Shown here: piece by piece, positions 11,337-26,300 of the stretch
How the letters are laid out: each line of letters begins with the position of its first letter
Numbering within the stretch: the first letter of the stretch is position 1
Source of the DNA: Gavia stellata
Lineage: Eukaryota; Chordata; Aves; Gaviiformes; Gaviidae
Assembly (NCBI RefSeq): GCF_030936135.1
Contig: NC_082611.1
Coordinates: 248,001 to 312,000 of the forward strand
Direction: 5' to 3'
DNA length: 64,000 bases
Notes under the pieces: model-generated
The model's input: the letters and a program-made list of their open reading frames with translations, nothing else
Told to the model about the DNA's origin: nothing
The model's database searches: none
Program-made: the position numbers and the translations under genes

Positions 11337-14300
11337 CTGAAACAGACCAATAAAAATTCTATAAATGAAAATTCACTCAATGTCATTCCTAAAGCATGGA
11401 GGTAAAAGAGCAACTTAATGACTATTTCAAATTACTGATAAAGCATCAGGGAGCTGGTTCAAGGACATTCCTGAAGTCTGTGCTTTAAGGCTGAAAAAAG
11501 ACAGATTGATACATACAATGTCTACTATCAAACATCATGAAAACAGATGTAAATCATGGCTAGGAATTGAGTGTGATAAATATAACCAAATCTTAAAGGT
11601 TGGTAGATGTAAAAAGTAAGCCATTTCACCTCATCCTGGTTCTGAAGATACTTAGGTCCTGTGTGGTAAATGAACTTGGGTACTTTATTAGAAATTGAAT
11701 TTAATCTTCATTTTTCCTGTTCCAGTAAAATGTCCTTAACTCTCTGAAGTTTCAGCTGAAAATTGTGTCCCATAAATTAGTACTGAAAACATGAACTAGC
11801 AACTCAAAATGTGCGCAAATGGCACACTGGGTGAGACGACACAGGAAATTTTCAAAGGCCAAGAGTATGAACTGGCGAGGTTTAAATCAACACACTGATT
11901 TAAAATCTGAAATAGATGACCAGGCTTGGTCTTTTGCATGAACTGAAGTCAACCAACTACATTTCTTCACAGAGTTTTACTATGCTGCTCAGACATACAA
12001 AGCTTATCAGCTGGACTGACCAGCTTTATGAAAACAAGCACCACTCTGACAGCAGTTTTAAAATATCTTTACATTAATATTATTTGCTCATGCAAGATCT
12101 CACAAGTTTTTTACGCATCCTTGTCCACAAGAAAATTGTTTCTGTGGACACAGGACATGGCGCATTGGACTTTTCATGCATTACCTTGTCCATCATTATC
12201 CTTTGCAACGCCCAAGCCAGGCAGCTGAGAGGCAATGCAGGTTCTGACTTCATGTGGAATTCTGTCTAAGGAATTTGATTCTCCCACTCTTACTACGGAA
12301 CCGAGATTCCCATTCCAGTGAGTAAAAGGATTATTTTTTTTCCTAAAAGCAGTTGGTTTGTTTAATATTCACTTTAAAAGGCACATATTAAACACAGGGA
12401 CTGAAGTCTAACGGAACCAAAGTATCTACCCCTGAAAAACCTAGGAATCCTTGTCTATAGCATCTTAAAACATGAATACCAGCTATTCTACTTCCAATTT
12501 GACTATTTTTTTCCTTTTCTGTTTCAATTCTCTTTGGCTCCTCCAGTGAGGAAAGGATCCAAGTCTTAGGATTGACTGTCCAAGCAGCAACGTTTCTCAT
12601 GTTGCTACTCTAAACTGAATGGCAATCAGCAATAATGAGGTCAGCTCTTGGGCTGCACAGTACTGCAGGGAAGCCTTTCAGCAAACTGTAGAACCAATCA
12701 TGACAGTAGCCAAATAAAGCACTAAGCAAAAGCTTCAAATGTACTGAGCACAACTACTTAACAATGTTAATCTCTAAGTAAAAGTATCTCTAATGATACT
12801 TCATCTTCTTTTGCTTCTTGGACAGTTTTCCTAGTACTGGGAAGGGCTCTTGATTTCAAAGGCTGAACGAAAGCAAAGGCCCAATCCCTGGACAATGGCA
12901 TAGCTGTCTTGAATGTAGAATTTCCTTCTACGATGATTTCAGTGTAGTCTGATATTAAGACAAACACTTGATGCTAGTACTCAGTAGCACATCCCATCCC
13001 AGAGGACCCACAGAATCTGACAGCACACACAAACACTTCAATCTTTGTGCTTGTATGGTAAAGATTGGCAACCACTTAACACAGCACAGCAGCTTCCTGT
13101 GCGGTTTTAAACAAAAGAAATCTAGGTATTTGGTTTCTTTTTAATATTGTTTAAATGTTGATAATTTAACCTATCAGCCTCTACAAGTCATCAAGCCTAG
13201 TATGTCCTTCATAGTGACTGTAGTCAAGCTGAGTCTCACCTGCTTTGCACAACTCCATGGGATTTTTTAAGCACTGGAGTTCATGAAGAACCTGTCACCA
13301 TTTGTGTGCCTCAGGCACAGTTCAGAGACAGTTCAGTGTTAGCTTAAAAAAAAAAAAAAAATCCACTTTATCACTTGCTCTCTGCACTTCCTGCAGTACC
13401 TGGATCTCGCTTTGTGCATACAAAGTTCTTTTTCATTTCAAATTCAATATTATTATTTTGAAGTTATGAAGCCAGATGTCACTGCAGCTACTCTGATAAA
13501 CTTTCAAAATACAGAAAGATGTTTCCCATGGGCCATGACATACTTAAGGTGTATTTTAGATGCATATATCGCTTATTTCATGGAGATAATTTACTACATG
13601 TACTAAGCAAAAAGCATTTAATATGAAACTGTAAAAAAGATACAAGTGAATTCTGTGAGGAAACACCAGGCCCTGAAAATTGCTCAGCAAATGCTAGTAT
13701 AATATATTCAAAAGGGATTAGACAAGAAGATAGTGCCATTGATACCTACTCATGGTATCATATTGTCACTGGAGCTTTCATACAATGATCTGGATGCAGG
13801 CTTGAAGCCAAAATTCCTAAACTGAGTCTTACTGGAAGGTGGGGAAATACATCAGGAGTTAATTTGATAAACGCTTCATACTTGAACTCTTTTCTCAAGT
13901 ATTTGCTGTTGGTCACAGCTGAGAACAAAGTGCTGGAGTAGATGTCGACATAGCGGTATCAGTTTGACCCAGCAAATGTAGTCAGTAAGTGAAACAATCT
14001 CCAACAGAGACAAAAACATGGCTGAAACAAGCACCTGTGCAGTTAGAAAATAATATTGGATCTATTAATTTTGTGAATCTTTCCAATTTAAAATGAAACA
14101 TTTGAGTTTATTCTTTCCCACAAGATAAAAAATACTTCTAAGATTAATAGACTTAGAACTATTTTCTGTAGCTTCAGGGACATGTACAGTAAGTTGAAGC
14201 TATCTGGACCCTGAACTTTGCACACTTTACTGAGCCAGTAAACCCAACGTAAAGCAGAAAATTCTATCAGATCAGACAATATTTTAACACACTTTGCTTG

Positions 14301-17300
14301 GTACTTCTTCTGTAACCCCTATCTTTACTAAAGGGGAAATGATTTCTGGTCAGCAAGCTCTCATGAAAGGCGTCCACCCACCTCTCTTCAGAAACTGTGT
14401 GAAAGAGGATCTTTTGTAGTCATGGGCAGTGACTTTGTCCAAAGAGGAAACTGAATTTCAGTTATCAGGAATTCTATCAAAATTGTACTTACTTACTAAA
14501 TACTGAAAGGATGACTGACTCCGTTCTGCAATTCGAAATTCCTCCTTTTTTTTTCCTCCTGAAAAACGCTTTAGTAAGATTATGCCTAAAAATTTTAGTG
14601 GCTTACTGGGCAAAAACACTGAGAGAAGATGTCTCAACACTAACAGAAGTCAATAAAATTTGAAAACAGTTACAGCAGGTCTTCTCCCAAGCTGCTAATA
14701 GCTAGGATTGAGGAATATGTCTGGAGCAGAACCAGGCACGGAAGAATTTTTTGTTTGAGAACACGCTCTACTAGCTAAATAGATGACTTCACTAATAATG
14801 CTCCACTGTCCGCACACTTTAGATCACAGAATCACCGAATGGTTTGGGTTGGAAGGGACCTTTAAAGATCATCTAGTCCAACCCCCCTGCCATGGGCAGG
14901 GACATCTTTCACTACATGAAGTGCTTGAAATGATGCTCAAAGCCCCACCCAACCGGACCATGAACACTTCCAGGGATGGAGCATCCACAACTTCTCTGGG
15001 CAACCTGTTCCAGTGTCACACCACCCTCATAGTAAAGCATTTCATCATTATATCCAACCTAAATCTACTCTCTTTCAGTTTAAAAACATTGCCCCTTGTC
15101 CTGTCACTACGGGCCCTGGTAAAAAGTCTTTCGCCGTCTTTCTTATAAACCCCTTTTAAGTATCGGAAGGCCACAATAACACCTCCCTGGAGCCTTCTCT
15201 TCTCCAGGCCAAACAACCCCAACTCTCTCAGCCTTTCTTCATAGCAGAGGTGTGTTCCAGCCCTCAGACCATTTTTGTGGTCCTCCTCTGGACCCACTCT
15301 AACAGTCCATGTCTGTCTTGTACTGAGAACCCCAGAGCTGGACGTAGTGCTTTCAGGTGGGGTCTCACGAGAGTGGAGTAGAGGGGGAGAATCACTTCCT
15401 TCGACCTGCTGGCCGCGCTTCTTTTGATGCAGCCCCGGATAATTGGCTTTCTGGGCTGCAAGTGTACATTGCTGGCTCACATCCTATTTTTCACCCGCCA
15501 GTATCCCCAAGTCCTTCTCTGCAGTGCTGGTCTCAGTCCATTCATCACCCAGTCTGTACTGATACTGGGGACTGTCCTGACCCTGGTGCAGATCTGCTGT
15601 GTTCAGAATTTTCTTTCTTTTCATGTTTCTGCTCTGTTTTTCCTCCAGGTGCACCAGATACAAAGTTAACTTACAAACTCTAAACAATGCTGAATGAACT
15701 CTCATATCCTAGGGGCCTGAGTGTGATTGCTTCTTAGGGAAGCAGAATGTGAGAGCTACTTCCTCCCACTCAAAATAAATCTGATGCAGACAGAATAGCA
15801 TTTTAAGGACTGTTCGTCTCTCGGGCAGCTTAAGAATCTTGCATTCAATTCCAGCACAGTGCCAGTTTATTTTTTCAATAAGGCTTCAGATTTGATCCAT
15901 TCCTTGCAGCTATTCCTGAAGACTCAGCAAATGACCTTATTCCACCTCAGCAGTAGTTTCTGTTGGCATCAGTTAAGAAAATAATGTAGGTTCTTCAGCC
16001 ATGCGGAAGCAACACTTCAGAGATAAGTATAAGGCTGCTTCACAGCTAAAAAATTCAGGTGTATAGGTGAGAAGCTGGAGTTCAGTCTCATACAATGGTA
16101 AATATCTTCAATTTATACAGGATCAAGTACGCTGTATCACTGAACATTCAATGATAAGTTATCCTCTAGAAATTGGAGAGCAGAATAAATATGAGCAGTG
16201 CTTGCAGACACGTTAGGAAAAGGTTGCAAAAGTTGTTCTTTCTGATGCAACTTTTGTGTTCTTCCACTTGTGTCTTTTAAAGTACCTTGATCTTCAATAA
16301 GATGTCAAACGACAGTGGAAAGGACCTGACCCCTCCCGGGAAAAAGTTGTGTCCTGTGATAAATGTAACTGTAGCACCGAGATCACACTATTCACATATA
16401 TTTGCCAGGTCTTGATTAAAAAATTATTAGTTTCAAAATTATCAGATAAGACCATCTTTTGACTATGTTGCACTTCAGTCAAGTTTGCCAATTTATTGCC
16501 AAATCAGACATTTACCAAAAATGTATACTGTAAGTTTGTATCAGATGCCTCTACACATAAAAAAACATTTGACAGAAAAGCTGGTGCACAGAAAATAAAA
16601 ATGAAAAGCAATTCTGACCCTAGAATCTACATGAAGAACTTTTCTTCTCAGCAAAGCTTTAAAGAAACCAATCACAATACAACTTATAACAGCAACGCTA
16701 ATTATTGTGTCAAAGAAGCAATATCCAGAACAGGAATTCTTTCTTCGCTAACCATGCCACAACTATAATCACAAACACACACGCCACCAGGACTAGCCAA
16801 AGGACAGCACTAGTGGGGGTAGGAATTGGATGGGACAGAAAAGCATCTGGGTAAAATCCTAGGGCAGCTAGTGCTCACCATGACATTTACATTTAATCTG
16901 AGTCATTCATATCGTAATCCGTTTCTTCATCCTCACTCTGAGTGGCATGCAGCATGCAGCAAGTACAGAAAAAGGAAGGGAAAAGAAGAGATTGCAAGTG
17001 AGTCAGAGCTGCAACAAAGTACAGTCCACTTACACTTGAAGCATCTGGGAATGACATTTATTTACTTTTATCTAGGACCCCCACTCTTTGTAAGAAAGTA
17101 TGATGGCAGACAATTTCAAGGAGGAACGTTAGAGATTTCATGAAAATGTCCTTTTTCAAATGTCCTGAAGTCAGCAGATAGAAGCCAATAGTGCCATGCA
17201 ACATAACAATAGGGACCATAAGTATAGAGAAAATTTAAATAAAGCCGTAAAGCTGGTACCTTAACTCTGTGTACTCTTTGCCATGTATGGGAAAGGATAG

Positions 17301-20300
17301 CACTTGAGAATGTAACTGGATGCAGATGTTATGAACAAGCTTTGGTCATTTGTCCCAAGAGTGACAGGTCAACAAAGTGGTATGAAAGAGAAGAATACTC
17401 GTGGGAACACAGGTTATCTTTTAGTAGTGCCACAGCTACCAGTAAAAGCCACTGGAACCATTTAAGTCAATGTCCCAAATGCCATTAATTTCCTTCACTT
17501 AGGTTTATTAGAAGGTTACACAGACGTCAACTACTAACTTGCTATGCAAACTGTTTTCCAAAAAAAGAAAACACAAGAAAATAAAGCCTCTAAGAAGGAA
17601 CGAAGGTGAAGCTTGATTAGATGGGCTATCAGAAAATGCTTTTTCCTATCTGAAAGTCCAGTAGTATTAATTAAAACTGAAGTGCTTGTCAATAAAAATG
17701 ACATACTGGCAGTTTTTTGTTTTGTCTAACCCAACCTGCTGTAAAAGTAATAGGAAGACTTTCTCATGGCTTCTAAAAGTCAGTCACAGTACATGAACAC
17801 ATTATTCTGTATATATAATTGGATACTAGAATTTAAACCATATGAACTTCATGAAGACCAACTCAGACATTAATGAACAGATTGCAGAGTAGAGGGTTAA
17901 CGCTGGCTAAGAGGGAACTATTGAGACAACAGCTCCCAAGGTCCAGTCAAGATCCCTGAACACAGCTGTCAGAAACCTCTCAACCAAAAAGAATTTTTTT
18001 TTGTTTTTTTTTTTCTTTTTTTTCCCCAAGGTGCAACATACACCTATAAAAAAAATAACAGATCTATTAGAAACACAATATATAAAAAAATGATTCTTCA
18101 AGTATTGACATTAATTGCTAGCAACAGCTCAGCTCTTCCAGGACAAAAGGAGTGAATGTTTATATCCAACCAAAATTAACAGTAATTCTTATTCATCACT
18201 CTGGTCAAATTATGCTCTGCTCTCTTCTCCGAAACAACGACCAAGAAGCACTTCAACAGAGAGGTCTAAGATTTAGCTTCTCTCAGAGCTACTGAATGTA
18301 TAGAGTTGTACTGCGTTCTCAACTAACTATTGTATTTAGGGTTTAATAGTTCCATTTGATCTGTATTTTCTTTTACATTAACGATGCAATGTAACTCTGG
18401 CAACTTCTGAAGTTCCCTGAAGATGTACTACCATTCCTTATAAAGATGTTTATTAGGTTCTAGAATTCCACGTTTTATTTCAGGTACATCTCAGCCCTAA
18501 ATTATTACCACACACCTCTTTAACTTGTCAACTTTTAAAGTCTTCCTGAAGTATCCTGGCAAAAGCAGACCTTGACTAGCGTTTTGGAAAGAGTGAGCTG
18601 TGGCTTACCCAGGTTCACTGCTTACCCTTGACTACATTAAAACTTCCAAAGAGTTGTTAGGGATTACCTCAACAGTTACAAAAGAGCATAAATTAATCAC
18701 TTCACTAAGAATCCAACATAAAGATTGGAGTATTTTTATAGTGCAGTTTACAAAAAATGTCTCCATATGTGTAGCTGTATAACCAAGTTACAAGGCACAG
18801 AGAGTAGTGAAGTTTTATCTATTTGAGATCTCAGTGCCAAGACTCAGATAAATTCTTAGCATTATTTCAAAATTAATTTCTTTGAAGGTGATTCTTGAAA
18901 AAGCAACCTTTGATGTTTTACCAGTGGTTTCCCATCTACACATACTAAATGAAAAGCATTTAGGCCAACTACAGAAGTTTCCAGTTTGTCTGTAGTCATC
19001 TCCTCATACAAAGCAACAATATAATCATAAAAACTGTTCAATACGCATGGAAGAGAAGAATACACTTACATACATAACTGGTCTATTCAGTTGTGTTTAT
19101 ACATTTTCCCTTGTACAAACTCTGAAAGACAGCTGAGTAAAATGCTAAGATACTGTTCCCATCACAATCTTTTTGTAATGCTTGTTACAGAAAGTAAAGA
19201 GAACTAGGTAGAAACATGAAAATATTAAGCTAACAAATACCTTCATCGATAACATATTGCACAGGACTATGTTTTTCAGAGACAGCATATTACAATCTCC
19301 ATTCTTGACAGTAAGATTCCATCAGCTGAACTCAAGTAAGAAAACCAGTTTCCAACCAAACCAGTGGCAGAATAAGGAAGCATTCAAATGTCTAAGAAAC
19401 AAAACCCAGCTTCTCAACTGTAAACAGCAACTATCTGCCAATACTCGAAAAAACAGGACAGGTATCAGGAATGGTAGACTACTGCAATTAAAGAACCCAT
19501 TTGGTATAACAAACACATACTGACTGTACCATTTACAGTCCCTCATACAATGGACAGGGAACCACTATTAGTCATGAGTGAGGGGAAAAAAGGCAATTAA
19601 ATAATAGTCCAGAACAGAGGTAGGCCTAGCACAACTTAGTGAAGGCCACCCAATTTGACACCATTTCTTTAGTTCAATGTCTAGTAACTTACCTTCGCTT
19701 TTTCACTGGGTTCACTGGTTGTGCCATAGGGAGTGTTATGCAATTCCTTTGAGACAACACACAGAAATTCAGCCTGATCTTCATTGCCATAGTTATAGGA
19801 AGAACCAATACTGACCAGCTGAAAGATGGGGGGGGGGGGGAAAAGTCAATTGCATTTCCACATAAAACAAATCCCATAAATTCTCATCATTAGTACAAAC
19901 ACTCCTCACTCTTCAAACTGTTGGTTGTGCCTGAAGCATGATTCTCCACTTCAATGCAAACACGTTTTAATGTTAAAAAATATACTGACACTCTGATGAC
20001 AAGATAAATATAGCTTTTCTTTTTAAACATTTACAGAATTAATGATTTACGGTTATGATTATACTGTGAAAGAAAAGGCTACAGCGGCAGACCAGTGGAG
20101 AAGTAGCCTGTTCCTGTTATTTACTAGAAACCTTCCCATCCTCCAAAGTTAATTTTAAAAAAGTTTTATGTGGTATCTTAATGTAGCATGATTTAACATG
20201 TAAATGGCTGCATGCAGGAAGCACTTTAGCCTGAAGGGATACCCACCATTTTACTTACAGAATAACAATACTTCTATTAAAACATATTTTGAGTGGACAA

Positions 20301-23300
20301 AGACAAAATTTGCATTTGATTAGAAAACAGCAAGACACAGTATAGTGGGACACCAAGATTAACACCTGGAATTCGTAGGTACTGCTACAAGGAAGTTAAT
20401 TAAGGAAGCGCTACAAGCGGAAGCCATGTATAATGAAATGTGACATATTTACAAGCTTCTACAAGTCTCGATATTGAATGATAAATGACAGTTTACTGAG
20501 AAAAACGGATATACTCAACATCAGTACTACCTCATATGCAGCATGTGTTTATCAAACGGCAGAAATTTCATATAACTTGTCTTACCTTACACACAGTACA
20601 CTTACCTAATGCTAGAAGCTTTACATAGCCTGCCTTTCCAAGCCAGAATCAATTCAGATGTAGCTGGTTCATTTATTTTAAAGGTTTATTTCAAAAGCAT
20701 GACAAGATGATGTATGGTGCTCTTACTACTGACACAGATCAAAGTCCTAAAAATCAACCTGTCACACATATACACTGTATCTAAATGTCATCACCAAAAC
20801 TATATTAGATCTACCTACCAAATCACCACATACATGTGATAAGGCTGTCCTATTCCCTGATCTCTATTATATCACAGAAGTGCCCTAGTAATAGCCCCAT
20901 AGAAAAGGCTTGACTTGTTTTTGAGGGCAACAGACTTGAAACACTGTAGTTAACTGTCTAAAAACAAACTGTGTACTGCCATTAGTCGAGCAAAGCACCA
21001 AGGAGAGTAAAAGCCTTGTTAAAGCAGGGAAGATGCCGCCAAGATGCAATCTTGGTCCAGAACGTGTACTTGAGGGATAAGATTATTCCCCCAACAAAAG
21101 TGGAAGGTAGTCCAAGGTTAAAAGCAGCTTCCATATAGCACTGTCAGGAGAAAGTGAAGCCTCACTGTACTTTCAAGGAGAGAGAGGAGAGAGATGCTGA
21201 GATATTCCAGCACTGTCGTAAGACATCCAAGCAAGCACCTCCACAGACAAGACAGAGCCAATGTCTACAAAGAACAGCAGGCAGTATGTCTGCACAAGGA
21301 ACCAACCTGATGCCAGGCCTAGGCAATGGCGAAGTTTTTGGACCCTGATGGCATTACAGTATACAAGGCTCACCCTCCAATGAACAGTACTGGCAATCAA
21401 AATTCAGCACTCTCAAACTACCTACTTTAACTACACTGGTGTGATCACCAGAAAACTTCCCCTCCCTCCTCCACTCCTAACATCCCTCTAGTTCTGCAAA
21501 ATACATACATAGTCAGTAACGAAGACAGGCTGATCAAAAATGAATGTGATAAAGACATTTTTTCCACCAAAACCATGTAATGAAGTCACAAAACCCCAGG
21601 TTTTTCAGAAGCACCAATACATCCTCATTGGAACACAAAGGCACCATTTATCTTGAGATGTTAAGTCAGATAATCTTTCACGATGGATACTCTGCAGTCT
21701 GCACCATAACATATTTGTGTAATATAGAACCACAAAACCCATAAAGTAACTAGTTGCTTAGTTGCACAAAATGGACTAAAAAGTCCACTGAAAAGCTGGA
21801 AAATCAACCCGGACTTACTTCATATATAGAGATGATTTGTTGATTCTCTTTTTTATCAGCAAAAAACATCATACACAAATTTTCAGAAAAAAAAAGCGCA
21901 GTTAAGTCAGCTCTAAGCCTGTTAAAGTCATATAAAGTTTATACTATATATCATATAGCAATTATAAACCATATAATACAAGTACAGTAACTGCTTCAAT
22001 TATTGAGGTAAAATGTAGGACTATTTTAAACAATATATTTAACTGACTTAAAGGCTAGAAAACATTCAAAAAGTCGGATACATATTTAAAAAAAGCCATG
22101 CATAATTCACCTTCTCTGAAGACAAATTTGGAGAATAAAATTCAAGCATATGATTTGATTTAGTATATAGTCAACTTTTCTTCTTGCAAAATGGCAAGAA
22201 CTTGGTATCAGATAAGCTATGATAACAACTACCAGAAGGAAAAATACTTCTTTACTCATTGATACTCAGAAGAAGAAATAAATGACCTTTCTGAAAGCAG
22301 TTATGATACAAGATCCAAACATCATCCAAATCATCAATCCTAGCTCAACAAGGTCGATAGGTCCTCAGCTGATAGCGACTTACATCCCCCACTAATGCTT
22401 CATAATCCAAATAAGTTGACCTTTTGCACATAAGTCTCTTTAGGAGATGTGGCAGACTGACTACTTATTAGGTAGTTGGTTAGGACTATTGATCTAGCTG
22501 ACTGCAAAACATCTGGATGACTTCTTGCCATTGTTAATCAGCTGGTGCATTTCAAGATAAAGTCACTTCTGCAACATTAAACACAAGTTCCTCAAAGCTC
22601 CAACACATTATACTCTTGTAAGCAGTTCCATAGGTGTGCAACTGAGAATGTATTATTTGTATAGTATGAACAGCATGCTAGAAACTTCATTGTAGCTTTT
22701 TGAGATGTATCAGCAGCAATAAGGGTGATGGCAGAAAAAGAAACAATGGAAAATGATTGCAGATTAGAACTGAATTGTTGTATCAGAAAGTATGACCAGA
22801 AATAAAGCAGTATTTTAGCACTTGTATTCCAAAAGTCACCCCATTGTTTCCAGTGCTGGTGGCAACACTTTAAGAAGAATGCTAATGAACTGGAAGAAAT
22901 TGTTAAACTCCCCCCACTTGTGTCTGTCTGCCCCTGCCCCCCCAAAAAAAACCCAAAAAACTCATGACAAACCAGAGTAACCCGAGGTCTGCAAAACATG
23001 CGTTACAATCCATAGGAAAAGGATTACGGATTATCCAGCCTACTGTTTCTCAGACTTTCTGAAAGGACAAACTCTTTTTGGCTCATGGGGCTTAAACACT
23101 AGAGAGAGTTTTAATGACCAAGAACTTAAGGAAGGAAAAAAAGAACATTTTGAAACTCTGAATTTCATAGAGTTGTATGATGATATATAGATTTATATAC
23201 AGGCATGTGTTTTTCCTTCCATTACTTCTTTCATTACACTCCTTACTAAAGCAGTGTGATCCTGCTTGAGCATCCCTGTGAGCCCCAACGGTGTCATAAC

Positions 23301-26300
23301 CAAGCACAGGAAAATGCCAATGTTACTTATCACAGAAAATCCATTAGATCATGAACCATTCACTGGAATAAGGGTGCTGACACTAGTAGGCTGTCAGCTG
23401 TAACTAAAAAAGGCAGGAATGGAAAGCATTATTATTATTATTAATATTATTATTAATTAATCAACAGAAATATAATTCTTTGCATTATATTCCTTGATGT
23501 GCCAATACAGGTTAGGATTTTCCTGAATAGACAAAGAAATAACAACAGGGAAGTTCCTGTCTCATAAATCTGAACTTTTAAGTAAGATAAAAGATAACAA
23601 TCAGAAAGGACAAAGTTAAAAAACCCCAACAGTTTCACATAAGTAAAGGTGGACAGAGACTACCTGATGCCTAGCTATGGTCAGGCTTGTTTTCAAAGAG
23701 GAAAGATTTAAGAATGATTTCAGGGACAATAATGATGTAACTTTCTGAAGAACTTTTACTAAGTCTGCAGGTCTGTGAGAGGATAACTCTGTCTTTCAAA
23801 AAAGACTATTTAAGAAAAACAGATTATAAAAGCGGTATAGCTGAGAGAATAGGTCAAATGATCCCTGTATCAAGTTACTCAACGGCAGCAAAATACATGA
23901 ATCCCTTCCTGTCTTAAATCAATGACTGTACACCTAAAAATATCCCTATGAATAGGCAAAATGGTTGGTGCATCACTTTTAGGAACCTTATTTTTGAGGT
24001 GAACAAATCTCATGCCTAACTGAACTGAGACAGATCTCAAAACCAGGCACATTTCAATAACTTGCCTATACAGATTTGCTATACTGGTTTAACAATATTC
24101 ATTCAGAGTCTATACTGTACATTTACAGGACAAATTAGCAACAGTATTCCCGTTACAAATAAAGACTCCAACTTGTACAAACAGCATCCCTGTCTTTCTA
24201 TGGAGTTACTCGTATTAACTAACTCTCCTACTTCATGACTACCAATTTCCTTCTCTTTCTGTGATGGTCTGATTCTCAAAACTGAGTAAACTTCGTAACA
24301 ATTATTCTCAAATTCTATTTTAAATATTCTTATACTTTGAATATTACTGCTTCTATTTCAAATGTGGTGAACCCCTTGTACACTAAAAAGCTTGTCTTGG
24401 AAAGCTTGTCTTTTTTTTTTCCCCCTTCTTTTTAATTATACTAACTAACAATTGATAGAATAAAAGAAAGTCCTCCCCTCAATTTTTTTTACAGAATTAA
24501 GTTGCATGACGGTAAGAATGACCTCTACACCTTTTAGAGTTCTAATGCGTTCATTCTACTGCCTTCTCAAAGGATTTGCAAAAGGCTGTAAAGATACATG
24601 CACATCAGCCATAAAACTCAGCACTGATGACAGACACCAGGATTGCAAGCATATTTATTTCAGGTCTCTCAATGCAATTGTCAGACTTCAAGTCCAGGAG
24701 GAAGGAAAATTCATTCCCTTTCAGATTTTTATTTTTTTTTAAATTTTATACCTGCCTTCATTTCTTCACTGCCTTCCCCCATCTCCCATTTTATTATGTT
24801 GAACTTTACTTTGAGCTATCTAGGACATGAACACACGAATAACATCATGCTGCCTGTACCCCACGCATCCTTAACAACAGGCCACATTTCCTACTCAGTT
24901 CCAGAAAGTCTGCAAACCCAGTGCATTAGTTCCACATTCCAAATGTTACCTATGCAACTGCAAGAAACAGATAGTGCTTGGTACACTGACAGCAGGTTCT
25001 GGAACATAGCTAGGCAAGAGTCCAGGTTTAAAATCTAGAACTGCATGGCTAAGTGTCCCTGTAAACGCATAGACAAGGTTCTGCTCATATCAAGTCACTT
25101 TACTGTCATGTTATCTTCATGATGTTATACTAACCTTTCAGACTGAATAACCATATATATAGCAAGGAAAGAACAAGTACTCCAAGTATTTTATTGATGA
25201 AAATACTACAGAACACCAGGTTCCCAAATCAATTCACATAAGACACTTCAAAATGAAGCACAGCTATGTAAAGAACTGGAAACTGCCTCCAATGTTACTG
25301 GTTAGCAAAAAATCCTTCCCAAACTCTTGAACACTGAGAAGGTAACACAGCAATTAAACAAGCTGTGACCTGAGGGCGAGGGGAGCAGGAAGGATGAGAC
25401 AGCCTAAAAAGCCAATGACTGAAGCTATGAGTCTTCGTTTGGGTTTCAAGATTTCTCAAGGCAGGAAAAAACCCCAAAACAACAAAAAAATAAAGCCAAA
25501 AAATCCCAGGATGTTCTTCCCACTTGAGACGAGATTTAAAACTGCTGGTTTTGTTCTCCCCTCACTCCTCCATATTTTATTTCTGAAAAATTCTGTTATT
25601 CGTTGTTCCAGTTGGAATATAATTCATCCACCCCCCAAAAAAACAGTTAAGTTCTGAGTTACCAGAAATAAAGGGTTCAAACTCAGAACTTAACTGGCTA
25701 TTAGGTGGATGAAATACACTGAAACTGGAACAACGATTAACACAGAAACATCCCTTTCTGAACCCAGTGAACGCAAAGCTTTATTTACAGGGCTCCTAAT
25801 GTTTAAATTGTACCACGTTTACTTAACAAGTATGGATCAAAGGCTGTTAACTTTGGAGGAAGATTTAAGGAAAAGAAGTTACCTATTGAGCAGGTAAGAA
25901 CTCTTCTTAAGAAAAACCTTTGACTAAATAACTAGGGTTTTTTTGTTTATTATTTTTACAATATGAACATTCATAATGTATAATGAAATACTGTGAATAT
26001 AAATAAAAGCCAGTCACAAATACACACAAATTACTATGTGCTGTACATCCAGGAATAAAGTGGAATGATTTGAAAGCAGCAGAAATGCAAGGAGGCCAAG
26101 CATATCAGTGTGAGGGCAAAAAGAATGGTGTGACACACCTCACTGCAGCATTTCTGGAAGCATCTCTCTTCCCCTTTCACTTCCCGTGACACTATCAGCA
26201 GATACTCTGACTGCTGGGCCCGGCCACAGCTGTACTGGGGACCTATACTGACAAGCTGAAATAACCAATCAAAGCAAAACACAAAAAGAAACCTTTGTAA

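Noticed and set aside
15016-15480. 154-codon minus-strand frame as a separate gene
   Set aside because: It is an out-of-frame and in-frame mix from a CR1 reverse-transcriptase remnant, not a host gene.
22592-22999. 135-codon minus-strand frame in KCTD5 intron 4
   Set aside because: There is no recognisable family and no splice context joining it to KCTD5 in a sensible phase. It includes low-complexity A/C-derived residues, so it is probably chance.
26034-26255. Alternative exon as part of a KCTD2 or KCTD17 processed pseudogene
   Set aside because: Homology starts exactly at the exon 5 boundary with an intact acceptor. There is no upstream exon 4 sequence attached and no poly(A) tail, so an exon duplication fits better.
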